The notes beneath the pieces were generated by a model that was not told the DNA's origin, made no database searches, and saw only the letters and a list, made by a program, of their open reading frames with translations. Below, one piece after another: positions 1 to 6,276 of a stretch of 7,161 nt of DNA. This DNA is from Chloroflexota bacterium (lineage in GTDB: Bacteria > Chloroflexota > Limnocylindria > QHBO01). Position 1 is the first letter of the stretch. The number at the start of each line of letters is the position of its first letter. The position numbers were made by a program, and so were the translations under genes. The DNA lies in NCBI GenBank assembly GCA_013694645.1, contig JACDBZ010000129.1:1-7161 (forward strand), written 5' to 3'.

Positions 1-6
1 CGGGGC

Positions 7-879
7 TCAGCTCCCCGTGGTCATGTCGAGCAGCCCGGCCTGTCGGGCACGTTGCATGAACCAGGCGAAGGCGGCCAGCGCTACCGGAATCACGATCGCG
101 GTCGAAAGGGCCAGCAGCAGCATCACCGTTCCATCCGAGAGGTCGCCCAGCGTGCCGGGCGAGCCGTGCCCCAGCAGGCCGCGGCGCGACGCTTCGAGCC
201 ACCACGTGGTTGGGGAGGCATAGGCGATCGGGTGAAGGAAGGCGGGCAGGATGTCGATCGGGAAGATCGCGCCGGAGATCAGGTACAGCGCGCCGGCGAT
301 GGCCTCCGGGTAGGACCAGGCCTCCTGTCGGAGCTGGAGACACCAGCCGGCCATGAATACGCCGAGAGCCATCACGGCCATTACGCCCAGGACCGTGGCC
401 GGAATGAGGTACAGCAGGTTCGGTTGGAGCTGCACGTTTAGGAACACGATCCCCACAAGCATCGTCAGGATGACTGCCACGAACGACACGACCACACGCG
501 CGAGCGATCGACCGAGAAGGAACGGGAAGAGCGACGTGGGAGTGACCACGACGTACTTGATCATCCGGTAACGTTCCCGATCCTCGAGGATCGATTGCAC
601 CAGCCCGCTCATCACGCCGAAGACGACGTTCCAGAGGGCGCTTCCCACGATCAGGAACTGGAGAAACTCTGTGTTCTGTCCCTGGGTGATGACCTGGAAC
701 ATGACGACCAGGATGCCGGCCGCGGCGAGCGGCTTGGCCATGGTGTAGATCGCGAAGAGGAACGGATCGGACCAGTTCGACTCGATCGCCCAGCCCAGGC
801 CGATGGCGGTGCGGAAGCTGCGCCACGCGTCACCCAGGGTCAAGCCGCGGACCGGGGCGGTCCGATCGGTTACTGCCAT
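7..879 (-). CDS. ABC-2 type transporter permease (second permease of the operon)
   Basis: Integral membrane subunit of an ABC exporter, 290 residues, the usual size for ABC-2 permeases (about 250-300). A cytoplasmic N-terminal stretch leads to hydrophobic segments near residues 40-65, 72-96, 128-149, 157-182, 193-216 and 251-275, about six membrane spans. The charged stretch ILEDRERYRMIKYV (97-110), followed by the VTPTS turn, is the typical cytoplasmic coupling region between spans 2 and 3 that contacts the ATPase. The ATG at 877-879 lies inside the end of the upstream permease gene (10-base overlap), so translation is probably coupled, and no other start is needed. The TGA is at 7-9. It is last of the three operon genes visible here and should pair with the 870-1745 product as a heterodimer. 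The family is known from drug, lipid or polysaccharide export; the substrate here is unknown. The family call is sure, the role is not. Confidence 0.9.
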   Translation of the reverse strand: MAVTDRTAPVRGLTLGDAWRSFRTAIGLGWAIESNWSDPFLFAIYTMAKPLAAAGILVVMFQVITQGQNTEFLQFLIVGSALWNVVFGVMSGLVQSILEDRERYRMIKYVVVTPTSLFPFLLGRSLARVVVSFVAVILTMLVGIVFLNVQLQPNLLYLIPATVLGVMAVMALGVFMAGWCLQLRQEAWSYPEAIAGALYLISGAIFPIDILPAFLHPIAYASPTTWWLEASRRGLLGHGSPGTLGDLSDGTVMLLLALSTAIVIPVALAAFAWFMQRARQAGLLDMTTGS

Positions 880-1745
880 CGCAGTGTCAGCCGGCCTTCG
901 CGCCTGGCCAGAAATTCGAGGTATCCGAGTGCGAGTCGCGCCGAGACGAGAAACACGACGCCCATCGCGATGAGAATGAGGATCTCGGGTCCGACCGGCA
1001 GAACGCCTTCTACTCCGCTGCCGGCGAACGCCAGCTGACGCATCGCGTCGAGTCCGACCCCGAGCGGGAGCGTGGCCATGACCACACCGGCAATGGGACC
1101 GATGGCGCGCAGTGGAAAGTTCACGCCGCCCAGGAAATAGATCGGCTCCTGGAGGAGCTGGGCCAGGTGGAAGGCCTCACGGCCCCAGAGCAGGAACAGG
1201 GACGCGAAAAGCATCCCCATGCCGTACAGCGGAATCATGGTCAGCAGAAAGACGCCTGCCAGCAGGAATGGCTGCTGGATGTCATAGGTCACACCGTAGA
1301 GCACTGACCCGATGCCTATGACGGCCAGCGCTCGCGAGCTCGTCATGACCAGCCCGCCGATGGCCATGCCGGCCAGGACGCTCATCAGGTGCATCGGCGC
1401 CGTGAAGTAGAGCTCCAGGTTGCCCTGGTCCTTCTCCCAGTAGAACTGGGCGGCCATCATCCACACGACGTTGAGCCAGAACGAGGTCATGGCGCCGCCG
1501 AGGACGACAAAGCCGATGAATTCCTCGGGAGCCTCGAGGGCGCGATAGACGAAGACGAATGCGCTCACCGCCAGGAACGGGAGGAAGATCTCGAAGAAGA
1601 GCCACGATGGCTCGCGGGTCAGCCCGATCACCCGCGGATACGCACGCCCGAGCACGGCGCGCAGGTTCGTCTGGATGACGCGACCGGTAGACCAGTCCGC
1701 GGCTTCACTCGCATTTGTCGCCGGTGCTCCGTGGTAGCCGCTCAT
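870..1745 (-). CDS. ABC-2 type transporter permease (first permease of the operon)
   Basis: Integral membrane subunit of an ABC exporter, 291 residues. After about 45 polar residues, hydrophobic segments occur near 48-68, 76-98, 120-150, 158-186, 203-230 and 253-276, consistent with six spans. The amphipathic stretch WEKDQGNLELYFTAP (103-117) matches the conserved acidic/Gly-Leu-Glu region of ABC-2 permeases that couples to the nucleotide-binding subunit. The start is fixed by an ATGA overlap: its ATG (1743-1745) shares bases with the TGA of the ATPase gene (1742-1744), a classic coupling arrangement. It ends with TAA at 870-872, inside the start of the next permease gene. It is clearly different in sequence from the 7-879 permease, so the channel is probably a heterodimer. 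Substrate unknown. Confidence 0.9.
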   Translation of the reverse strand: MSGYHGAPATNASEAADWSTGRVIQTNLRAVLGRAYPRVIGLTREPSWLFFEIFLPFLAVSAFVFVYRALEAPEEFIGFVVLGGAMTSFWLNVVWMMAAQFYWEKDQGNLELYFTAPMHLMSVLAGMAIGGLVMTSSRALAVIGIGSVLYGVTYDIQQPFLLAGVFLLTMIPLYGMGMLFASLFLLWGREAFHLAQLLQEPIYFLGGVNFPLRAIGPIAGVVMATLPLGVGLDAMRQLAFAGSGVEGVLPVGPEILILIAMGVVFLVSARLALGYLEFLARREGRLTLRWQ

Positions 1746-2767
1746 GCGGCAGGCTCCTGGTCGCCGTCCTCATCACCGAAACCTCGCCCGACGAGCTCGA
1801 CGAAGACATCCTCGAGGCTCGGCTCCGACTTGGCCAGGCCCACGAGATGCGAGCCACGTTCAGCCACCGCCGTGACCACGCTCGTCAACGCCGAATCGTC
1901 GGCCAGGGCGACCTTGAGCGCCACTCGATCGGACGCGGCCCCGTCGGCCATCTCCTCGTCGGCACGCACCGCCGAAACCACCCCCGGCAGCGCCGCGATT
2001 CCGGCAATGCCTCCGTTCTGCGGCAGTCGGTCGAGCTCGAGACGGAAGATCGATTCTGCCTGCACTCGACGGCGAAGCTCCTCCGGCGTGCCGAGCGCTA
2101 GGATCTTGCCGCGATCGACGATCGCGATGCGGTCACACAGCTGCTCGGCCTCGACCATGTAGTGGGTCGTGAGCAGAAGGGTGCGCCCGGGGGCCGCTGC
2201 CTTCCACGAGAGCGTGTGCTCGCGGAGGTCTCGTGCCGCAGCCACGTCCAACCCGAGGGTCGGCTCGTCGAGGAAGAGGACCCACGGGTCATTCAGCAGG
2301 CCGCGCGCGAAGTTCAGCTTCTGGCGCTGACCGGTGGAGAGCGTGCGGACTTTCTGCTGGCGCTGTTCGGTCAGGCCGGTGATCTCGATCAGCTCGTCCA
2401 CGCGCCGCCACCCCTCACGCGTCGGCAGGCCATAGAACTGGCTGAACATCCAGAGCTGCTCGCGGACGGTGAGGAGGCCGTACCCAGACTGCTCACCGCC
2501 GGCCACCATGTTGATGACGCGACGGATCTTCGCCGTTTCGTGGACGACGTCGAATCCCGCCACCTTCGCCGTTCCGCTCGTCGGCAGGAGGAGCGTGGTC
2601 AGGATCTTGATCAGGGTTGTCTTGCCTGCGCCGTTTGGACCGAGCAGCCCGAAGTATTCGCCCGGCTCGACGTCGAGATCGACGCCGCCGAGGGCGGTAA
2701 CCGGATCGGGCTTTGCCTTGTAGACGCGGGTCACTCCGCGGGCATGGATGGCGAGTTCGTCAGGCAT
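1742..2767 (-). CDS. ABC transporter ATP-binding protein (ABC-2/drug-export type)
   Basis: Nucleotide-binding subunit that powers the exporter formed with the two downstream permeases; cytoplasmic face of the membrane. With the ATG at 2765-2767 it has 341 residues. Walker A GPNGAGKTT is at 43-51, a Q-loop glutamine at about 93, the signature LSTGQRQK at 143-150 (variant of LSGGQ), Walker B VLFLDEPTLGLD at 163-174 and the H-loop histidine at about 202. The C-terminal 100 residues form the accessory region common in DrrA-like ATPases, with the characteristic EPSLEDVFVELV near 315-326. The frame stays open upstream to 2899, but the extra 44 residues are Pro/Arg-rich and unlike the family, and MPDELAIHARGVTRVYKA is the normal N-terminus. 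No Shine-Dalgarno sequence precedes the chosen ATG. The gene overlaps the next one by 4 bases (ATGA). Confidence 0.92.
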   Translation of the reverse strand: MPDELAIHARGVTRVYKAKPDPVTALGGVDLDVEPGEYFGLLGPNGAGKTTLIKILTTLLLPTSGTAKVAGFDVVHETAKIRRVINMVAGGEQSGYGLLTVREQLWMFSQFYGLPTREGWRRVDELIEITGLTEQRQQKVRTLSTGQRQKLNFARGLLNDPWVLFLDEPTLGLDVAAARDLREHTLSWKAAAPGRTLLLTTHYMVEAEQLCDRIAIVDRGKILALGTPEELRRRVQAESIFRLELDRLPQNGGIAGIAALPGVVSAVRADEEMADGAASDRVALKVALADDSALTSVVTAVAERGSHLVGLAKSEPSLEDVFVELVGRGFGDEDGDQEPAA

Positions 2768-2811
2768 CGGCAGACAGCGTGTGCTCAAGAAGGGAGGCGG
2801 GCGGGAGTGGG

Positions 2812-2840
2812 ATGGTAGCACCGCTAACCATTCGACTGAA
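2812..2840 (-). promoter_or_regulatory. Weak candidate promoter for the ABC operon
   Basis: On the minus strand, TTCAGT (2840-2835) is followed after 17 bases by TACCAT (2817-2812). This could be a sigma-70-like -35/-10 pair, placing a transcript start near 2805, about 38 bases before the ATPase ATG. Matches to consensus are poor (3/6 and 4/6), so this is only a suggestion. The operon might instead be read through from the small gene ending at 2872. The 104-base gap 2768-2871 shows nothing else recognisable apart from a pyrimidine-rich stretch (minus strand) before the start codon. Confidence 0.2.
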
Positions 2841-2871
2841 TACGTCATCCGTCGCAGTGGACGGACCAAGT

Positions 2872-3144
2872 TCAGTAAAGGTTGGCCTCTCCGTCGCACT
2901 CGCCCGGCCCATGCTCACAGTCCGCCGAGAGCAGTGCCGCGCCGGAGAGCGAGAGGAGCGCCTCGCGGATGTCGCCCTCAGCTGCGAGGGCCGGAACGAC
3001 GCCCAGGGCGGACTCGACGCGCGCGGCCAACATCGCGTTCTTTGAGTCGGTGATCGCGAACGTGCGCCACTCACCATCGCCATCCCAGATGACGATGCCG
3101 TAGCCCTTGATTGCCACCGAGAACATCGGTTCCACTTGCCCCAT
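2872..3144 (-). CDS. Small acidic protein of unknown function, divergent from uvrA
   Basis: Not recognised. With the ATG at 3142-3144 it encodes 90 residues; the ATG at 3124-3126 (84 residues) is equally possible. The frame is open up to a TTG at 3259-3261 (129 residues), but upstream of about 3144 the codons (ACT, GGT, ACT, CGA, CCA, GTA, CGT) lose the strong G/C third-position bias seen from residue 7 onward, so the long form is unlikely. The product is soluble-looking, with no signal peptide or membrane segment. It opens with a beta-like FSVAIKGYGIVIWDGDGEW, continues with an alanine-rich, probably helical middle (KNAMLAARVESAL and DIREALLSLSGAALL), and ends with two cysteines in CEHGPGEC. 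The codon bias supports a real gene. It lies 104 bases before the ABC ATPase gene in the same direction and shares its upstream region with uvrA, so it may fall under the LexA site. Function unknown. Confidence 0.6.
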   Translation of the reverse strand: MGQVEPMFSVAIKGYGIVIWDGDGEWRTFAITDSKNAMLAARVESALGVVPALAAEGDIREALLSLSGAALLSADCEHGPGECDGEANLY

Positions 3145-3148
3145 ACGT

Positions 3149-3165
3149 ACTGGTCGAGTACCAGT
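3149..3165. repeat. Inverted repeat ACTGGT-N5-ACCAGT before the small gene
   Basis: Perfect 6-base arms (3149-3154 and 3160-3165) with a 5-base spacer (CGAGT). The repeat ends 4 bases upstream of the preferred start codon (3144) of the small minus-strand gene. This size and position fit a dimeric repressor operator or a short mRNA hairpin that masks the start. No regulator gene lies next to it in the window, so the function is inference. Confidence 0.45.
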
Positions 3166-3206
3166 GCTCAGCATCCGCCAACGCAGGGCTGCTGCCAACT
3201 GCGCTG

Positions 3207-3219
3207 GTCCGACCCGGAC
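3207..3219. repeat. Short inverted repeat GTCCG-ACC-CGGAC
   Basis: Perfect 5-base GC-rich arms around a 3-base loop, inside the divergent intergenic region between the small gene and uvrA. With a weaker one at 3183-3195 (GCAG-N5-CTGC) and the stronger one at 3149-3165, it would give a structured leader if the small gene is transcribed from near the LexA box. In high-GC DNA such short repeats often arise by chance. Confidence 0.25.
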
Positions 3220-3263
3220 GCCACGTAACCGATCAATATTTGCCGTATCCCTCCTGGACAAAT

Positions 3264-3277
3264 CGAACAGGCGTTCA
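3264..3277. promoter_or_regulatory. LexA-binding SOS box upstream of uvrA
   Basis: The sequence CGAACAGGCGTTCA matches the Gram-positive type LexA consensus CGAACRNRYGTTYG at 13 of 14 positions. The palindromic core GAAC-N4-GTTC is perfect; only the last base differs. It sits 33 bases before the uvrA ATG and overlaps the candidate -35 element (3274-3279), an ideal place for repression. uvrA is a classical SOS gene in many bacteria, which independently supports the call. The box also lies upstream of the divergent small gene, so it could control both directions. No lexA gene is in the window. Confidence 0.82.
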
Positions 3278-3301
3278 CATCGGTCCCGTTCCTGCTAGGA
3301 T
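3274..3301 (+). promoter_or_regulatory. Candidate uvrA promoter
   Basis: TTCACA (3274-3279, 5/6 to TTGACA) and TAGGAT (3296-3301, 4/6 to TATAAT with the key T, A and final T) are separated by 16 bases. The start codon is only 9 bases after the -10 hexamer, so transcription would begin at or a few bases before the ATG, giving a leaderless or near-leaderless mRNA. The -35 overlaps the LexA box. Alternatively, AGGA (3297-3300), 10 bases before the ATG, could act as a weak Shine-Dalgarno on a longer transcript. Confidence 0.45.
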
Positions 3302-3310
3302 GACGATCCG

Positions 3311-6256
3311 ATGCCCTCCGACAAGATCGTGGTCCGCGGCGCGCGCGAGCACAACCTCAAGAACGTCGACGTGGAGATGCCGCGCGATCGGCTCATCGTC
3401 ATCACCGGGCTGTCCGGCTCGGGGAAGTCGAGCCTTGCGTTCGACACCATCTACGCCGAGGGTCAGCGCCGCTACGTTGAGTCGTTGAGCGCGTACGCGC
3501 GCCAGTTCCTGGGGCAGATGGAGAAGCCGGACGTCGACCAGATCGACGGGCTCAGCCCGGCGATCAGCATCGATCAGAAGGGCGCGTCGCGGAATCCGCG
3601 TTCAACGGTGGGAACCGTCACGGAGATCTACGACTACCTGCGGCTCCTCTTCGCGCGCATCGGTCGCATGCACTGTCCGGTCTGCGGTCGTGAGATTGAG
3701 CGCCAGACCGTCGAGCAGATGGTCGACCAGGTCTATCGGCTGCCTGAGGGCACGCGGGTGATGGTCATGGCCCCACTCGTCCGTGACCGAAAGGGTGAGC
3801 ACGAGAAGCTCCTCGCCGGCGCAAAGCAGGCCGGGTTCATCCGCGTCCGGGTCGACGGCGAGCTGCGCGATCTCGACGAGGAGATCAAGCTCGACAAGAA
3901 GTACAACCACAGCATCGACGTGGTCGTCGATCGGCTGGTCGTGCGCGCGGCCGATGATGACGGCAATGCGCGCCCCGACGCCACACGCATGGCTGACTCG
4001 ATCGAGACGGCGCTGCGCATGACGGATGGGCTCCTGCTCCTCAACCTGCCGGATGCGCCGTCGAAGGAAGCCGATCGCCTGTACAGCGAGCGATACGCGT
4101 GTCCGGAGCACGGCGGTTCGTTCGAGGAGCTTGCGCCGCGGAACTTCAGCTTCAACTCGCCCCACGGCGCCTGCCCGGATTGCACCGGGCTCGGCTCACG
4201 CCTCGAGATCGACCCGGATCTCGTCCTGCCGAACGACGCGCTCTCGATCGACGAGGGGGCCGTCCTGCCCTGGCGCCGCATGGCCGCCACGGAGAGCTGG
4301 TTCAGCAAGATCCTCGAGGCCGTCGCCGAGCACTACCACTTCCGCACCGATGTCCCGGTCCGAGACCTGTCCGACGACGCGCGCCGCATCCTCCTGCACG
4401 GCAACCGCGGCGAGCGAATCGGCGTGAAGTACCAGGCCCGCAACGGAAATATCCACACCTTCAAGACGGCGTTCGAGGGGATCGTTCCGAACCTGACGCG
4501 CCGGCACCGCGAGACGGGATCCGACACGATGCGTGCCGACTACGAGCGTTACATGACGAACAAGCCCTGCCCGACATGCAACGGCATGCGTCTCAAGCCG
4601 GAGTCGCTGTGGGTCACCGTGGGCGGTAAGAATGTCATCGAGACGACGCGCCGATCGGTGACGGATGCGCTGGCCTGGTATGACGAACTGCCGGAGCGCC
4701 TGAGCGAGCGTGAGAACACGATTGCGCGCCAGGTTCTCAAGGAGATCCGTGCACGACTCGGCTTTCTCGTGGATGTCGGCCTTGACTACCTCACCCTCGA
4801 CCGCGCCTCCGGCACGCTGAGCGGCGGCGAGGCGCAGCGGATCCGCCTCGCCACCCAGATCGGCTCGAGCCTGATGGGCGTGCTCTACATCCTGGACGAG
4901 CCTTCGATCGGTCTTCACCAGCGGGACAACGCTCGGCTGATCGCGACGCTGGTGCGGCTGCGCGAGCTGGGCAATACGCTCCTCGTGGTGGAGCACGACG
5001 AAGAGACGATCCGTGCCGCGGACTGGATCGTCGATATCGGTCCGGCGGCAGGCGAGCATGGAGGTCGCCTCATTCATTCGGGCCCACTCGACGCGCTCCT
5101 GGAGAATCGTCGCTCCATCACCGGGGCCTACCTGCGCGGCGAGAAGGCCGTCCCGATTCCGGCCACGCGGCGCAACGGCAAGCGGGACGCGCTCGTCGTT
5201 CGCGGCGCGCGCGAGAACAACCTGAAGGGGATCGACATCGCCTTCCCGCTCGGTCGCTTCGTCGCGGTGACCGGGGTCAGCGGATCGGGCAAGTCGAGCC
5301 TCGTGACGCAGATCCTGCACCCGGCGCTCGCGCAGCGAATCTGGGGATCGCGCGAGCCGGCGGGCAGGCATGACCGCATCGAGGGCGTTGAGCTGATCGA
5401 CAAGGTGATCCAGATTGACCAGTCGCCGATCGGTCGTACGCCCCGCTCGAATCCTGCGACCTACACCGGGTTGTGGAGCCCGTTGCGCGAGATGCTCGCG
5501 GCCGTGCCCGAGTCACGACTGCGCGGCTACAAGCCGGGACGTTTCAGCTTCAATGTCAAGGGCGGCCGCTGCGAAGCGTGCCAGGGTGCCGGGATCGTGC
5601 AGATCGAGATGCACTTCCTGCCCGACGTGTACGTGCCGTGCGAGGTATGCAAGGGCAAGCGCTACAACCGCGAGACGCTCGAGATCCACTACAAGGGCAG
5701 GAACGTCGCCGAGATCCTCGAGATGACGGTCGAGGAGGCACTGAAGTTCTTCGAAGCCGTGCCTTCGATCCGCAACAAGCTCCAGACCCTGTTCGACGTG
5801 GGAATGGGGTACGTTCACCTCGGCCAGCCGGCGACGACCCTCTCGGGAGGTGAGGCACAGCGCGTCAAGCTCGCCACGGAGCTCTCCAAGCGCGCGACCG
5901 GCAAGACGCTCTATATCCTCGATGAGCCGACGACCGGCCTCCACTTCGACGACGTCGCACGACTGCTCCAGGTCCTCTCGCGGCTTGTCGAGAGCGGCAA
6001 CACGGTCGTCGTCATCGAGCACAACCTCGACGTGATCAAGACCGCCGACTGGGTGATCGACCTGGGGCCCGAGGGCGGCGACAAGGGCGGCGAGCTGGTT
6101 GCCGCGGGCACTCCCGAAGAGGTCGCGGCGAACGCGGCGTCTCATACCGGCCGCTACCTGCGCCCCGTCCTCGGCATGCCGGATGCGCCCTCGTCCTCGC
6201 CCGAACCCGACACCCCGCGCCGCCGTCGTCGCGAGCCCGTGTCCGCGGCGACCTGA
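3311..6256 (+). CDS. uvrA: UvrA, excinuclease ABC subunit A
   Basis: Damage-sensing ATPase of nucleotide excision repair. As a dimer with UvrB it scans DNA and loads UvrB at lesions, before UvrC incision. It has 981 residues; the family is usually 940-970. The first ATPase half has Walker A GLSGSGKSS (33-41), signature LSGGEAQRIRLATQ (503-516) and Walker B YILDEPSIGLH (526-536). The UvrB-interacting region and insertion domain lie between about 130 and 400. The second half has Walker A GVSGSGKSS (655-663), the C-terminal zinc finger C754-X2-C757-X19-C777-X2-C780, signature LSGGEAQRVKLATE (844-857) and Walker B YILDEPTTGLH (868-878). The first zinc site reads C264-X2-H267 ... C288-X2-C291, with a His where E. 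coli has Cys. A non-conserved Pro/Ser/Arg-rich tail (about 956-981) ends the protein. The start MPSDKIVVRGAREHNLKNVD fits the family N-terminus exactly. A LexA box lies just upstream. The frame is intact. Confidence 0.98.
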   Translation: MPSDKIVVRGAREHNLKNVDVEMPRDRLIVITGLSGSGKSSLAFDTIYAEGQRRYVESLSAYARQFLGQMEKPDVDQIDGLSPAISIDQKGASRNPRSTVGTVTEIYDYLRLLFARIGRMHCPVCGREIERQTVEQMVDQVYRLPEGTRVMVMAPLVRDRKGEHEKLLAGAKQAGFIRVRVDGELRDLDEEIKLDKKYNHSIDVVVDRLVVRAADDDGNARPDATRMADSIETALRMTDGLLLLNLPDAPSKEADRLYSERYACPEHGGSFEELAPRNFSFNSPHGACPDCTGLGSRLEIDPDLVLPNDALSIDEGAVLPWRRMAATESWFSKILEAVAEHYHFRTDVPVRDLSDDARRILLHGNRGERIGVKYQARNGNIHTFKTAFEGIVPNLTRRHRETGSDTMRADYERYMTNKPCPTCNGMRLKPESLWVTVGGKNVIETTRRSVTDALAWYDELPERLSERENTIARQVLKEIRARLGFLVDVGLDYLTLDRASGTLSGGEAQRIRLATQIGSSLMGVLYILDEPSIGLHQRDNARLIATLVRLRELGNTLLVVEHDEETIRAADWIVDIGPAAGEHGGRLIHSGPLDALLENRRSITGAYLRGEKAVPIPATRRNGKRDALVVRGARENNLKGIDIAFPLGRFVAVTGVSGSGKSSLVTQILHPALAQRIWGSREPAGRHDRIEGVELIDKVIQIDQSPIGRTPRSNPATYTGLWSPLREMLAAVPESRLRGYKPGRFSFNVKGGRCEACQGAGIVQIEMHFLPDVYVPCEVCKGKRYNRETLEIHYKGRNVAEILEMTVEEALKFFEAVPSIRNKLQTLFDVGMGYVHLGQPATTLSGGEAQRVKLATELSKRATGKTLYILDEPTTGLHFDDVARLLQVLSRLVESGNTVVVIEHNLDVIKTADWVIDLGPEGGDKGGELVAAGTPEEVAANAASHTGRYLRPVLGMPDAPSSSPEPDTPRRRRREPVSAAT

Positions 6257-6276
6257 TGGCGGCCAGCGTCGCGCGA

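Noticed and set aside
1..17. GC hairpin CGGGG-N7-CCCCG at the end of the last permease gene, as a terminator
   Set aside because: The stem is only 5 base pairs, the stop codon lies in its loop, and the following sequence that could hold a T-run is outside the window.
1389..2162. 257-codon plus-strand frame across the ABC genes
   Set aside because: It lies opposite the permease and ATPase genes, which have clear family motifs; its translation is low-complexity and Arg/Ser/Ala-rich.
2162..2818. 218-codon plus-strand frame opposite the ABC ATPase
   Set aside because: It is antisense to the Walker A and signature region of a certain gene and is a high-GC shadow.
2768..2899. N-terminal extension of the ABC ATPase to an upstream ATG at 2899
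   Set aside because: The extra 44 residues are Pro/Arg-rich, lack the family pattern and overlap the end of the small gene by 28 bases; the ATG at 2767 gives the normal N-terminus.
3145..3261. TTG-started long form (129 residues) of the small gene
   Set aside because: Codon bias disappears upstream of about 3144, and the region instead holds inverted repeats, so it looks like regulatory DNA.
4196..5371. 391-codon open frame antisense to uvrA
   Set aside because: It is a shadow of the strong codon bias of uvrA on the other strand. The translation is Arg/Ala/Asp-rich, with no recognisable motif and no start signal.
6257..6276. Possible bidirectional terminator between uvrA and the helicase gene
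   Set aside because: The gap is only 20 bases and shows no stable inverted repeat or T-run.
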